A stretch of DNA of 64,000 nt. Origin: Nonomuraea jiangxiensis. Its GTDB lineage: Bacteria > Actinomycetota > Actinomycetes > Streptosporangiales > Streptosporangiaceae. The DNA is taken from the NCBI RefSeq assembly GCF_900099965.1, contig NZ_FNDJ01000014.1:248001-312000 (forward strand), given 5' to 3'. The notes under the pieces were generated by a model. That model made no database searches, was not told where the DNA came from, and saw only the letters and a program-made list of their open reading frames with translations. Each line of letters begins with the position of its first letter. Position 1 is the first letter of the stretch. Made by a program: the position numbers and the translations under genes. Shown here in pieces: positions 7,193-16,345 of the stretch.

Positions 7193-7975
7193 TCAGCCGT
7201 CCATGGCCATCAGGCGGGCGATGCCGTCGTAGGCACTCCGGAACGTCCGGGCCGTCATGCCGGCGTAGCGGACGAACTCCCGGCTGGCGTGCGACTGGTC
7301 GTAGTAGCCGGCCGCCGCCGCCAGCATCGCCGCGCTGTCGCCGTGGACGGAGTTCAGCAGTGTGTCCGTGAACCGGCGGTGCCGCATGATCGAGATGTAC
7401 TGCTTGGGCGTGAGGCCGATCCGGCGGGCGAACTCCCGGTAGAGCGTCGAGGCGGAGGCCCCGGCGAGCCCCGGCAGGTCGCCGACCTCCACGTCCCCGG
7501 GGGCGCCGTCGATGGCGTGCACCGCCCGGCGGATGAGCTCGCAGTCCCGTGGCGCCTCCGGCAGCAGGGCCGTCAGCCAGGAGTCCAGCTCCCGCGCCGG
7601 GTCCGTGCCGAGCCCGGCGCGGCTGGGGAGGATGGCGGCGAGCTCCTCGACCTGCGTCGGGTCCCTGCCGGAGGCGGGCCAGAGCTCGCGTGCTCCCCAT
7701 GGGGTGAGCTGCACGCCGACGTGGTGGGAGGCATGCTCCGATTCGAGGACGAAGGGCTCCGGCGTGGCGGGCAGGAACACGTCGGCGTTGCGGGCGCGCC
7801 TTCCCCGGGTGTCGATGCGCACCCCCGCCGGACCGAGGCAGAACTGGACGGTCGCCCGGCCGTTCGGCACCAGCACCGCGCGAATCGGCCGCGCGGGGGG
7901 CGGCGACACGATGGACCAGTAGTGCTCGACCACGTCCCGCAGCGGCGCGGCCGGCGTGAAACGTCGGTACCTCAT
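7193..7975 (-). CDS. AraC-family transcriptional regulator
   Basis: A 260-residue protein. The N-terminal half (about residues 1-140) is the DUF6597-like sensing domain often found in AraC-type regulators, starting MRYRRFTPAAPLRDVVEHYWSI. The C-terminal half carries two helix-turn-helix motifs: LAGASASTLYREFARRIGLTPKQYISIMRHRR and the second, LAAAAGYYDQSHASREFVRYAGMT, followed by the usual P/A-FR ending. Predicted DNA-binding regulator of unknown signal. It may control the VOC gene just downstream. Confidence 0.88.
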   Translation of the reverse strand: MRYRRFTPAAPLRDVVEHYWSIVSPPPARPIRAVLVPNGRATVQFCLGPAGVRIDTRGRRARNADVFLPATPEPFVLESEHASHHVGVQLTPWGARELWPASGRDPTQVEELAAILPSRAGLGTDPARELDSWLTALLPEAPRDCELIRRAVHAIDGAPGDVEVGDLPGLAGASASTLYREFARRIGLTPKQYISIMRHRRFTDTLLNSVHGDSAAMLAAAAGYYDQSHASREFVRYAGMTARTFRSAYDGIARLMAMDG

Positions 7976-8107
7976 GACCTCGCGGCCTCCCCACCTCCCG
8001 CCGAGCTCAGCCTAGTGGGTTGCGCCTTTGACCTGCACTTTGGTGGAGGTTGCACCCTGTGGGTCGGACACGCTGCTCACCTCGGCAGGGCGGCCCCTCG
8101 TCCGGGA

Positions 8108-8611
8108 TCAGGCGGGAGGACGGCTGGCGGCGACTCGGTCCAGGAAGCGGAGTTGTGTCCGTGACTCGATCGCCTTGGGGTCATATGCCTCCCGCACCCA
8201 GCGGGCGGCCTCCTCCGGCGGCATCCCGCGCAGGACGGCGAGGGCGGCCAGGGCGGTGCCGGTGCGGCCGTGGCCGCCGGCGCAGGCGACCTCGACGCGT
8301 TCACCGCGCCCGACGCGTGCCAGGAGGTCGCTCAGCTGCCCGATCGCCTCGTCGGGACGGCGCGGGGCGGAGAAGTCGGGCCAGTCGACCCGCGCGTACG
8401 GCCAGGGCGGCGTCCAGGGGCGCAACCCGACCAGGTAGCGGCCGTAGAGGGTGGGCCGGTCGAGGGGATGCCCGAGCAGATAGAGCCCGAACTCCACCGG
8501 CGGGTCCGGCGCCGGGGCGCCGCGCAGCCCGCGGGCCAGCACCGTGCCCCCGCCCGGAAGATCGAGACCACGTATGCCGGGGCGCTGCCCGGCCCTGCCA
8601 TCGGTGCTCAC
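8108..8611 (-). CDS. Protein-tyrosine/dual-specificity phosphatase family protein
   Basis: A 167-residue protein with the cysteine phosphatase P-loop VEVACAGGHGRTGTALAALAVL, a C-x5-R motif followed by TG. The upstream PDFSAPRRPDEAI segment would supply the general-acid aspartate (WPDF). The GTG start is preceded by GGAGG at five nt. The protein is short and predicted cytosolic; the substrate could be phosphotyrosine or another phospho-compound. Flanking genes give no clear partner. Confidence 0.82.
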   Translation of the reverse strand: MSTDGRAGQRPGIRGLDLPGGGTVLARGLRGAPAPDPPVEFGLYLLGHPLDRPTLYGRYLVGLRPWTPPWPYARVDWPDFSAPRRPDEAIGQLSDLLARVGRGERVEVACAGGHGRTGTALAALAVLRGMPPEEAARWVREAYDPKAIESRTQLRFLDRVAASRPPA

Positions 8612-8794
8612 CAGAACCTCCCTGTCTCGCCCGCTCGTCCCAGCGACCCTACGAACGTGGGGGACGGCGGTCCATGAGGTTCGCTACAGGCCGATGGCTG
8701 TGGATTTCCGCAGGGGGGAGCTGAGAGGTTCGCCCCGGTAAGTCGGTGCTCTGCCTCATGGTTCGTGATCATGGCGGGACCATAGCTTTCCGGC

Positions 8795-9940
8795 ATGACG
8801 AACACGATGCGCAGACGGCTGATCACGGTCGTCGCGGCGCTCTCCACTGTCCTGGCCACCGGGACCTCGGCTGTCGCGGCGCACGCCTCTCGCGCCGCCG
8901 GGGCGGAAGGGCGGTCCGGCGTGGACCGGGCGGCGGTGACGAAGATGTTGAAGGGTCTGGTGGCGGAGCGGGCTTCGACGGCCGCGCTGATCCGGGTGCG
9001 CGACGGCCGGCGGGAGTGGACGGCCGTCGCGGGGACGGCGGAGCTCGCACCGGGCCGGCCGGCGAACCCCGCCGGATATTTCCGGATCGGTAGCGTCACC
9101 AAGACCTTCGTCGCCACCGTCCTGCTCCAACTGTGCGACGAGGGCCGGCTCCGGCTCGACGACCCCGTCGAACGGTATCTGCCCGGTGCCGTACCGGACG
9201 GCGCGCGCATCACGGTCCGCCGGCTGCTGAACCACACCAGCGGCCTGCACGACTACATGAGCGAACCGGGCTACTCCACCAACCGGTGGCGCGGCGCCGC
9301 CAGGTTCCGCTCCTACGACGCCGGGCGACTGCTCTCGGTGGCCTTCGCGAAGCCGCCGACGTTCCCGCCGGGGGCGGGCTGGAGCTACTCCAACACCAAC
9401 TACGTCGTCGCGGGCCTGCTGATCGAGAAGCTGACCGGCCACTCGTACGAGGCCGAGATCGAGCGCAGGATCCTGCGCCCGCTCCGCCTCACCCAGACGA
9501 GCCTGCCCGGCGACCGCGCAGGACTGCCCCGCCCGCACGCCCATGGCTACCACCGGCTCCCGGAGGGACGTACCGTGGACGCCACCCGGATGAACCCCTC
9601 CCTGGACTGGGCCGCCGGCGAGATGATCTCGACGACCCGCGACCTCGAACGCTTCTTCCAGGCGCTGCTCACCGGCAGGCTGACCAGCCCGGCGGCACTG
9701 GCCGCCATGCGCACGGTGACCGCCACCGACGCCGGCTTCGACTACGGCCTGGGCCTGCAGCGGTACACGCTGCCCTGCGGCCGGGGCGTCTGGGGCCACA
9801 GCGGTGAGCTGATCGGCTACCTGACCTTCGCCTTCCGCGCCGACGACGGCCGCCAGCTGACCCTGTCCGTCAACCCGTACACGCGGAAGCCCTCCCAGGA
9901 GCAGGTCTTCGCCATCGCCACGTTGGTCTTCTGTCCCTGA
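8795..9940 (+). CDS. Secreted serine hydrolase, class C beta-lactamase / D-Ala-D-Ala carboxypeptidase type
   Basis: A 381-residue protein with a signal peptide (MRRRLITVVAALSTVLATGTSAVAAHA) followed by the penicillin-binding fold. Catalytic motifs are SVTK (SxxK) in FRIGSVTKTFVATVLL, YSN in GWSYSNTNYVVAG, and HSG in VWGHSGELIGY replacing KTG. The set fits D-alanyl-D-alanine carboxypeptidases and esterases of family S12. The enzyme probably acts on cell-wall peptides outside the membrane, but esterase activity cannot be excluded. A TAGCTT hexamer lies 6 nt before the ATG, so the mRNA may be leaderless. Confidence 0.88.
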   Translation: MTNTMRRRLITVVAALSTVLATGTSAVAAHASRAAGAEGRSGVDRAAVTKMLKGLVAERASTAALIRVRDGRREWTAVAGTAELAPGRPANPAGYFRIGSVTKTFVATVLLQLCDEGRLRLDDPVERYLPGAVPDGARITVRRLLNHTSGLHDYMSEPGYSTNRWRGAARFRSYDAGRLLSVAFAKPPTFPPGAGWSYSNTNYVVAGLLIEKLTGHSYEAEIERRILRPLRLTQTSLPGDRAGLPRPHAHGYHRLPEGRTVDATRMNPSLDWAAGEMISTTRDLERFFQALLTGRLTSPAALAAMRTVTATDAGFDYGLGLQRYTLPCGRGVWGHSGELIGYLTFAFRADDGRQLTLSVNPYTRKPSQEQVFAIATLVFCP

Positions 9941-9963
9941 GGCCGCCGCGGGCGGGGTGCGGG

Positions 9964-10752
9964 TCAGCGCCGGGACGGGGCCGGGCGGCGTAACCAGAGG
10001 CCGGCGGCGGCGGCGAGAGCGAGCAGGAGTCCCACCGCCACCAGGATCCGGCCGTCGGGCCCGGCCTCGCCGCCGCCGCCGGTCGCAGGCCCGCCCTCGG
10101 GGGTCTCGGTGGTGGTGGGGGACGTCGGGTCGGAGGTCGGCTCAGTGGTGGGCTCCGTGGTCGTCGGGTCCGGGTCGGTGGTTTCCGTGGAGGTGGGGTC
10201 GGTGCTGGGGGTGGTCTCCTGGCCGTTGCCGGGGACCCGCAGGGGATACTCCGTCCGGGCGCCCGTGTTCGCGACCTCGCACTCGATCGCCGGATTCTGC
10301 GGGTCGGAGCCGAAGTTGATGGCGGCCACGCGCACCGTCCCCTCGTCCGCCACGCTCGCGGTGGTCTTGAGCTCTACCGTCGTCACGGGGAGCGGGATGG
10401 GCTCTCCCGGGACGATCGTGCCGACGGAGCCGACGCCGGTGGCGGAGGTCAGCCGTTCGAAGCCGCTGATGCCGACGTAGGCGTACAGGTTGACCTCGCC
10501 CTCCAGCCCGGTGTCGGGGGCCATCAGCTCGCGGCCCTCCACGTAGGAGCCCCGCCAGCCGATGGTCATCTGCACGTTCACCTGGGCGTCCGTGGGTACC
10601 GTCAGCTGGATGTCCACCTGGACGGCCTGGGTCTCGCCCGTGGCGATCGTCTTGCACGTGTACGCCACCACCTCCGCCGTCTCGTGCACGGCCGGGGCGG
10701 CGGCGTGCGAGAAGAGCAGGGCGGCGGCTGCGATGGCCATATCGACGCGCAC
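9964..10752 (-). CDS. Secreted, membrane-anchored DUF6801-like surface protein
   Basis: A 262-residue protein. The GTG start is placed 7 nt after AGGGAG and gives a signal peptide VRVDMAIAAAALLFSHAAAPAVH. The mature part starts ETAEVVAYTCKTIATGETQAVQVDIQL, which resembles the beta-sandwich surface domains of actinobacteria (DUF6801 type). A Thr/Pro-rich stalk (about residues 185-230, PTSTETTDPDPTTTE type) leads to a C-terminal membrane segment ILVAVGLLLALAAAAGLWL with a basic tail RRPAPSRR. There is no clear LPxTG, so it is probably a membrane-tethered surface protein. Function unknown. It is divergent from the herA operon. Confidence 0.72.
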   Translation of the reverse strand: MRVDMAIAAAALLFSHAAAPAVHETAEVVAYTCKTIATGETQAVQVDIQLTVPTDAQVNVQMTIGWRGSYVEGRELMAPDTGLEGEVNLYAYVGISGFERLTSATGVGSVGTIVPGEPIPLPVTTVELKTTASVADEGTVRVAAINFGSDPQNPAIECEVANTGARTEYPLRVPGNGQETTPSTDPTSTETTDPDPTTTEPTTEPTSDPTSPTTTETPEGGPATGGGGEAGPDGRILVAVGLLLALAAAAGLWLRRPAPSRR

Positions 10753-10939
10753 GAGGGAACTCCCTTGCAACGGATGGTGCACAAGAGGAGACGGGGCATA
10801 AGCACGCCGGGTTGACAGACACGCCCACATTCCGACAAATGTGTTCGGGCACTGCGGGTCGAAGCGGTAATGAGCCGGACGCATCCCCCGGGCCCTACTA
10901 CGCTCCCATAGACGGGCATTCATGGGGGCGGAGGGATTC

Positions 10940-12703
10940 GTGACGGTCAACGGGGCAGCGGCGAGCCTAGAGGCGACGGCCGAGGTGCCTGCGTCGGGCG
11001 AGGTGGTCGGGCGGGTGCTCGGGACGCAGGCGGCCTCGCCGTTGTCGTTCTGGGTGGGGCTGGAGCCCGGCAAGGTGCTGCAGCTCGACGACGTGGTGGT
11101 GACCAGGCGGGAGGTGCCCGGCTACGGGCCGGTGCTGATGGCCGGCGTGGTGTCGACCGTGGAGGCCAGGCACGAGGGGGCCGCGTACGACTCCGACGTG
11201 TTCCTGATCGCCGACGGCGCGCTGCCCGCGGCCGTGGTCGAGGTGGCCGAGGTGCGCGTGACCAGGGTCGAGCCGGAGGTGTTCGTGCCGCCGCTGCCGG
11301 GCGCCACGGTGTACCTGGCCAGGGGCGGGGATCGCGACCAGGCGCTCTACTTCGACGTGATGGAGCGGCGGGTGCCGCTGGGGATGGGCCGCGACGGGCA
11401 GCCGCTGTACGTCAACTTCGACTTCCTGGACGGCACCCGCGGCGCGCACGTGTCCATCTCCGGCGTGTCCGGGGTGGCCACCAAGACGTCGTTCGCCACG
11501 TTCCTGCTCTACTCGATCTTCAACTCCGGGGTGCTGCGCGACGAGTCGGCCAACACCAAGGCGCTGATCTTCTCCGTCAAGGGCGAGGACCTGCTGTTCC
11601 TCGACCACGACAACCTGCGGCTGGACGAGAGCGCCCGGGGCGTCTACGGCCGGCTCGGGCTGCCCGCGCGGGCGTTCGGCAGCGTGCACGTGTTCGCGCC
11701 GCCCCGGCCCGGCGACCCCAACGGCGTGCCGCACGTGGCCGCCCGGACCCAGGGGGTGAGCGCGTTCTACTGGACGCTGGTGGAGTTCTGCGCGGAGGAG
11801 CTGCTGCGGTTCGTCTTCGCCGACGCCGATGACGAGCGGGCCGGCTACTCACTGCTCGTGGGCCAGGTCGCCGCCCGGCTGAAGGCGTGGGCCGAACCGG
11901 TGGGCGACGGCGGAGCGGTCATGGTGCGCGGCACCGCCTGCCGTACGTTCGCCGACCTGGTCGAGCTGCTGTCCGACGAGTTGCAGGACGAGGCCGGCCG
12001 CCAGGAGTGGACGGGGGCGCAGACGCCGCTCGGCACCGTCAACGCGTTCCTGCGCAGGCTGCGCAGCGCCGTGCGGGCGCTGTCCCCGATCATCCGGGGC
12101 GACCTGCCGTTCTACCGCAACCACTCCGTCAGCACCTCCGACGCGCAGGTCTCGATCGTGGACCTGCACAACCTGCCGGAGCGGGCGCAGCGGTTCGTGG
12201 TGGGTGTGGTGCTGCGCGGCGAGTTCCACCGCAAGGAGTCCTCGGGCACCGCCCGGCCGCTGCTGTTCGTGGTGCTGGACGAGCTGAACAAGTACGCGCC
12301 GCGCGAGGGCGACTCCCCGATCAAGGAGATCCTGCTGGACGTGGCCGAGCGGGGCCGCTCGCTCGGCGTGATCCTCATCGGCGCCCAGCAGACCGCCTCG
12401 GAGGTGGAGCGCCGCATCGTCTCCAACAGCGCCGTACGCGTCGCCGGCCGCCTCGACCCGGCCGAGGCCGCCCGCTCCGAGTACGGCTGGCTGCCCCCTG
12501 CCGTACGGGAACGCGCCACGATCGCCAAGCCGGGCACCATGTTCGTGGCACAGCCGGAGATCCCGGTCCCGCTGGCCGTCGCCTTCCCCTTCCCGGCCTG
12601 GGCGACGAGGCCCGCCGAGGCGGCGGCCCGGGCGGCGACAGCGACGTCCGAAGACCCGTTCAAGGGGTTGCCCGGCGTCGAAGACGACATCCCGCCGTTC
12701 TGA
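10940..12703 (+). CDS. HerA-like DNA translocase ATPase
   Basis: A 587-residue protein of the HerA/FtsK ATPase superfamily. An N-terminal beta-barrel-like HAS region (residues 1-120, VVGRVLGTQAASPLSFWVGLEPGKVLQLDDVV) precedes the ATPase core. The Walker A is atypical, GVSGVATKTSFA near 174-185; Walker B is LLFVVLDELNKYAPR near 440-454; the sensor region is ERGRSLGVILIGAQQTASEVERRIVSNSAVRVAGRLD. The GTG start has GGAGG 5 nt upstream; an upstream in-frame ATG has no ribosome site. It is the first gene of an operon with SbcD, SbcC and NurA (14-nt gap, then 1- and 4-nt overlaps). In archaea, HerA partners NurA in strand resection at double-strand breaks; the same job is inferred here. Confidence 0.88.
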   Translation: MTVNGAAASLEATAEVPASGEVVGRVLGTQAASPLSFWVGLEPGKVLQLDDVVVTRREVPGYGPVLMAGVVSTVEARHEGAAYDSDVFLIADGALPAAVVEVAEVRVTRVEPEVFVPPLPGATVYLARGGDRDQALYFDVMERRVPLGMGRDGQPLYVNFDFLDGTRGAHVSISGVSGVATKTSFATFLLYSIFNSGVLRDESANTKALIFSVKGEDLLFLDHDNLRLDESARGVYGRLGLPARAFGSVHVFAPPRPGDPNGVPHVAARTQGVSAFYWTLVEFCAEELLRFVFADADDERAGYSLLVGQVAARLKAWAEPVGDGGAVMVRGTACRTFADLVELLSDELQDEAGRQEWTGAQTPLGTVNAFLRRLRSAVRALSPIIRGDLPFYRNHSVSTSDAQVSIVDLHNLPERAQRFVVGVVLRGEFHRKESSGTARPLLFVVLDELNKYAPREGDSPIKEILLDVAERGRSLGVILIGAQQTASEVERRIVSNSAVRVAGRLDPAEAARSEYGWLPPAVRERATIAKPGTMFVAQPEIPVPLAVAFPFPAWATRPAEAAARAATATSEDPFKGLPGVEDDIPPF

Positions 12704-12716
12704 GTCAGGTGGTTTC

Positions 12717-13862
12717 GTGAAGATCCTGCACACCGCGGACTGGCACGTGGGCAAGGTGCTCAAGGGCCGTCCCCGGCTCGACGAGCACCGTGCCGTGCTG
12801 CGCGAGCTGGTCGCCGCCGCGCGTACCCACGACGTGGACGCCGTCATCGTGGCCGGCGACCTGTTCGACACCTCCGCACCCACGCCCGAGGCGCAGTCGC
12901 TGGTGCTGGGCGCGCTGATGGCGCTGCGCGGCGACGGCCGGGAGGTGGTGGTGCTGGCCGGCAACCACGACAACCCGCAGCTGTTCGAGGTCTACCGGCC
13001 GGTGCTCGGCGCGCTCGGCCTGCACGTGCTCGGCGCCTTCCGCCGCCCCGACGCGGGCGGCACGCTGGCCTTCACCGCCCGTACCGGCGAGCCGGTGCGC
13101 CTGGCCGTGCTGCCCTTCCTGTCCCACCGGTACGTCGTCCGCGCCGCCGAGGTGCTCACCGGCACCGCCGCCGAGCACAACCGCGACTACGCCACCCGCG
13201 TCGCCGAGCTGATGGGCGCGCTGACCGCCGGGTTCCACGGCGACACCGTCAACCTGGTCACCACCCACGGCACCCTGCCCGGCGGGGCGTTCGGCGGCGG
13301 CGAGCGGGAGGCCCAGTCCATCTTCTCCTACTACTTCGAGCCGACCGTCTTCCCCACCTCCACCCAGTACGCCGCCCTCGGCCACCTGCACCGCCGCCAG
13401 CAGATCCCCGGCCCCTGCCCGATCTGGTACAGCGGCTCGCCGCTCGCCGTCGACTTCGGGGAGGAGGGCAACACCCCCGGCGCGCTGCTGGTCGAGGTCT
13501 CGCCCGGCCGCCCGGCGGTGGTGCGGGAGCTGACGTTCGGCGCGGCCCGCCGGCTGCGCACCGTACGCGGCACGCTGGAGCAGCTGGAGGCTCAGATCCG
13601 CGAAGCTGGCGACGACTGGCTCAAGGTGATCGTCGAGGAACGCCCCCGGGTGGGCCTGGCGGACACGGTGCGCGACCTGCTGCCCGGCGCCGTGGACGTG
13701 CTGCTGGACGAGCGGTTCAGGCCGGTGCCGGCCGTACGTAAGGGCGGCTCGGCCGAGCGCAGTCCGCGTGAGTTGTTCCGCGAATACCTCACCGCCACCG
13801 GACGCCACGACGACCAGGTGGCCTCGCTGTTCGACCGGCTCTACGACGAGGTGACCGGCTGA
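12717..13862 (+). CDS. sbcD: Mre11/SbcD-family DNA double-strand break nuclease
   Basis: A 381-residue calcineurin-like phosphoesterase with all Mre11 motifs in order: ILHTADWHVGK (DxH), VIVAGDLFD (GD), VVLAGNHDNP (GNHD), LVTTHGTLPGG (H), and YAALGHLHRRQ (GHxH). These bind two Mn ions and give 3'-5' exonuclease and endonuclease activity. The GTG start follows an AGGTGG element by 4 nt. Its stop overlaps the ATG of the Rad50-like partner (TGATG), so equimolar synthesis is likely. It follows a HerA gene, unlike the usual stand-alone bacterial sbcDC pair. Confidence 0.93.
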   Translation: MKILHTADWHVGKVLKGRPRLDEHRAVLRELVAAARTHDVDAVIVAGDLFDTSAPTPEAQSLVLGALMALRGDGREVVVLAGNHDNPQLFEVYRPVLGALGLHVLGAFRRPDAGGTLAFTARTGEPVRLAVLPFLSHRYVVRAAEVLTGTAAEHNRDYATRVAELMGALTAGFHGDTVNLVTTHGTLPGGAFGGGEREAQSIFSYYFEPTVFPTSTQYAALGHLHRRQQIPGPCPIWYSGSPLAVDFGEEGNTPGALLVEVSPGRPAVVRELTFGAARRLRTVRGTLEQLEAQIREAGDDWLKVIVEERPRVGLADTVRDLLPGAVDVLLDERFRPVPAVRKGGSAERSPRELFREYLTATGRHDDQVASLFDRLYDEVTG

Positions 13863-16345
13863 TGCGTCCCCTGCTGCTCAACCTCGACCACTTCGGCAGC
13901 TTCCGCGAGCCGGCGGCCGTGGACTTCTCCGACACCGAATACTTCGCCCTGGTCGGGCCGACCGGCGCGGGCAAGAGCACGATCATCGACGCCATCTGCT
14001 TCGCCCTGTACGGCACGGTGCCGCGCTGGGGCAAGGAGAACGTCATCTCCCACGCCTTGGCCCCCTCGGCCGCCGCCGGCAAGGTGGGGCTGGTGTTCGA
14101 GAGCGGCGGCCGGCGCTACGGCGTCGTCCGGTCGATGGCCCGCGACAACAAGGGCGCGGTACGGACCAAGGCCGCAAGGCTCGACGAGCTGGACCCGGAG
14201 GCGCCGCTCGCCCAGGCGTACGAGGCGGTGCTCAAATCCCTCGCCGAGGGCGAGCACGTCACCCCCGAGGTGCAGCGGCTGACCGGGCTGGAGTACAAGT
14301 TCTTCACCCAGTGCGTGGTGCTGCCGCAGGGCCGCTTCGCCGAGTTCCTGCACGCCGCGCCGCGCGAGCGGCAGGACCTGCTGGTGCAGCTCCTCGACGC
14401 CGACGTGTACGAGCGGATCAGGCAGCGGGCGGCCGGCGAGGAGGAGGCCGCCAAGAGCGCCGCCGCCTTCGCCCGGGGTCAGCTCGACCGGCTGTCGGGC
14501 GCGTCGGAGGAGGCCGAGCGGGAGGCGGCCGACCGGCTGGCGGCGCTGCGGCGGCTGGCCGGCACCATGGACACCGACCTGGATCTGCTGCGTGCCCGCG
14601 AGGCCGAGATCCGGCGCGCCGAGCAGGAGCGGGCCTCCGTGGCCGAGCGGCAGTCCGCGCTGTCGTCGCTGCGCATGCCGAGCGCGGTGCCGACGCTGGC
14701 CACCGCCCGGCGCGCCGCCGAGGAGTCGATCGGGACGCTCACGGACGAGGTGGCCGCGCTGGAGGCCGACGACCGTGCGGCGGACGAGGCGCTGGCGGCG
14801 CTGGGCGATCGCGCCGAGCCGATGTCCGCGCTGTCCGCCCTGGAGGCCCGCGAGCGGCTGACCGCCGAGGCCGGCAAGGCCCGTGCCGCCGCCTCCACGG
14901 CGGGCGCGTCGCTGGAGGGCACCAAGGCCGCCTTCGTCGCGGCCGAGCAGGCGGTGGCCGCCGCCGAGCACGAGCGCGAGCGGCTGCGCGACGCCCATGC
15001 CGCCGCGGGGCTGGCGCACCGGCTGGCCGTGGGCGAGCCCTGCCCGGTGTGCCTGCGGCCGGTCACCGAACTGCCTACGGAGCCGTCGGCCGGGTCGTCC
15101 GCCGAGCTGTCGGCCGGAAGGGCCGCCGCGTCGCGCAGGGGGCATGGCGAGCTCGCCGACCTCGGCGCCGCCGACCGGGCCCTGGCCGCCGCCCGGGACC
15201 GCGCCGCCCGCGCCCGCTCCGCGCACGCCAAGGCGGAGACGTCGGCGTCGATGCTGGCCGGGCAGGCGACCCGGCTGGAGTCCGAGCTGGCCGCGCTGCC
15301 CGCCCCGGGCGATCGGGCCAGGATCGAGGCGGCGCTGGCCGCGTTCGCCAAGGCGGACGAGCTGGCCAACCAGGCGCGTACCGCCGTGCGCGCCGCCCGC
15401 CGCCGGCTGGACCAGGCTCGGGCCGCTGCCCAGCAGGTCGAACGCCAGGCCGAGAGCGCCTGGCGCACCCTGGAGTCGACCCGCGACCGCCTCCTCGTGC
15501 TCGGCTCGCACGACGTACCCCCGCCCGCCCTCGACCGCGGCGACCTGCACCGGGCCTGGACCGAGCTGCTCGGCTGGCGGGACCAGGCCGCCAGAGCCGC
15601 AGCCGCCGCGCTGGCCGCGCGCGAGGCCGAAGTGGCCGAGGCCGCCGCCAGGCTCGCCGGCGACCGCCGCAACCTCGCCGAGCGCCTGGCCCAACACGGC
15701 GTCACCGTGCCGCGCGAGGCCACGCCCGACCAGCTCGGCGCCGCGGTCGCCGGGGCCGTGGCCCGGGCCGACGGCGCCCTCGAACGCCTCAGGGAGGACC
15801 GCAAACGCGCCGCCGAGCTGGAGCGGGTCGTCGCCGAGAAGGAGCATGAGGCCAAGGTCGCGCACGAGCTGGCGCTGCGGCTGAGGGCCAACGCCTTCGA
15901 GCGCTGGCTGTGCGCCGAGGCCCTGGAGGTCCTGGTCGCCGGCGCCTCCGACACGCTGCGCGAGCTGTCCGACGGCCAGTACGAACTCGCGCTCGCCGAC
16001 CGCACCGGGGACATCGAGGTCATCGACCACGGCGAGGCCGGCATGCGACGCAGCGCCCGAACGTTGTCGGGCGGCGAGACGTTCCAGGCGGCGCTGGCCC
16101 TGGCCCTGGCGCTGTCCGGCGCCGTCGCCAGGGGCCTGGACTCGATCTTCCTGGACGAGGGCTTCGGCACCCTGGACCCGGCCACGCTGGACACCGTCGC
16201 CACCACCCTCGAACGCCTCGCCTCCGGCCGGGAACGCATGATCGGCGTCGTCACCCACGTTCCGGCGCTGGCCGAACGGGTGCCGGTACGCTTCGAGGTC
16301 AGGCGTGACGCCAAGGGCTCCCACGTACGGAAGGCAGGTCTGTGA
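13862..16345 (+). CDS. sbcC: Rad50/SbcC-family SMC-like ATPase
   Basis: An 827-residue SMC-type ATPase. The N-terminal Walker A is VGPTGAGKST (G32-T40). Long Ala/Glu/Arg-rich coiled-coil arms flank a zinc hook GEPCPVCLRPV (CPVC at 394-397), which lies close to the middle of the chain. The C-terminal head has the signature LSGGETFQ (735-742) and Walker B SIFLDEGFGTLD. It is shorter than E. coli SbcC (1048 residues) and nearer the size of archaeal Rad50. It should form the M2R2 complex with the preceding nuclease, tether DNA ends and gate cleavage with ATP. It overlaps nurA by 4 nt (GTGA). Confidence 0.93.
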   Translation: MRPLLLNLDHFGSFREPAAVDFSDTEYFALVGPTGAGKSTIIDAICFALYGTVPRWGKENVISHALAPSAAAGKVGLVFESGGRRYGVVRSMARDNKGAVRTKAARLDELDPEAPLAQAYEAVLKSLAEGEHVTPEVQRLTGLEYKFFTQCVVLPQGRFAEFLHAAPRERQDLLVQLLDADVYERIRQRAAGEEEAAKSAAAFARGQLDRLSGASEEAEREAADRLAALRRLAGTMDTDLDLLRAREAEIRRAEQERASVAERQSALSSLRMPSAVPTLATARRAAEESIGTLTDEVAALEADDRAADEALAALGDRAEPMSALSALEARERLTAEAGKARAAASTAGASLEGTKAAFVAAEQAVAAAEHERERLRDAHAAAGLAHRLAVGEPCPVCLRPVTELPTEPSAGSSAELSAGRAAASRRGHGELADLGAADRALAAARDRAARARSAHAKAETSASMLAGQATRLESELAALPAPGDRARIEAALAAFAKADELANQARTAVRAARRRLDQARAAAQQVERQAESAWRTLESTRDRLLVLGSHDVPPPALDRGDLHRAWTELLGWRDQAARAAAAALAAREAEVAEAAARLAGDRRNLAERLAQHGVTVPREATPDQLGAAVAGAVARADGALERLREDRKRAAELERVVAEKEHEAKVAHELALRLRANAFERWLCAEALEVLVAGASDTLRELSDGQYELALADRTGDIEVIDHGEAGMRRSARTLSGGETFQAALALALALSGAVARGLDSIFLDEGFGTLDPATLDTVATTLERLASGRERMIGVVTHVPALAERVPVRFEVRRDAKGSHVRKAGL

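Noticed and set aside
9964..11073. 369-codon version of the surface protein starting inside the herA gene
   Set aside because: The extra N-terminus is not a signal peptide and overlaps the divergent herA start; GTG at 10752 has a ribosome site and a proper signal peptide.
13841..16324. 827-codon open frame antisense to sbcC
   Set aside because: Gly/Arg/Gln-rich shadow with no recognisable family; sbcC has all Rad50 motifs in the other strand.
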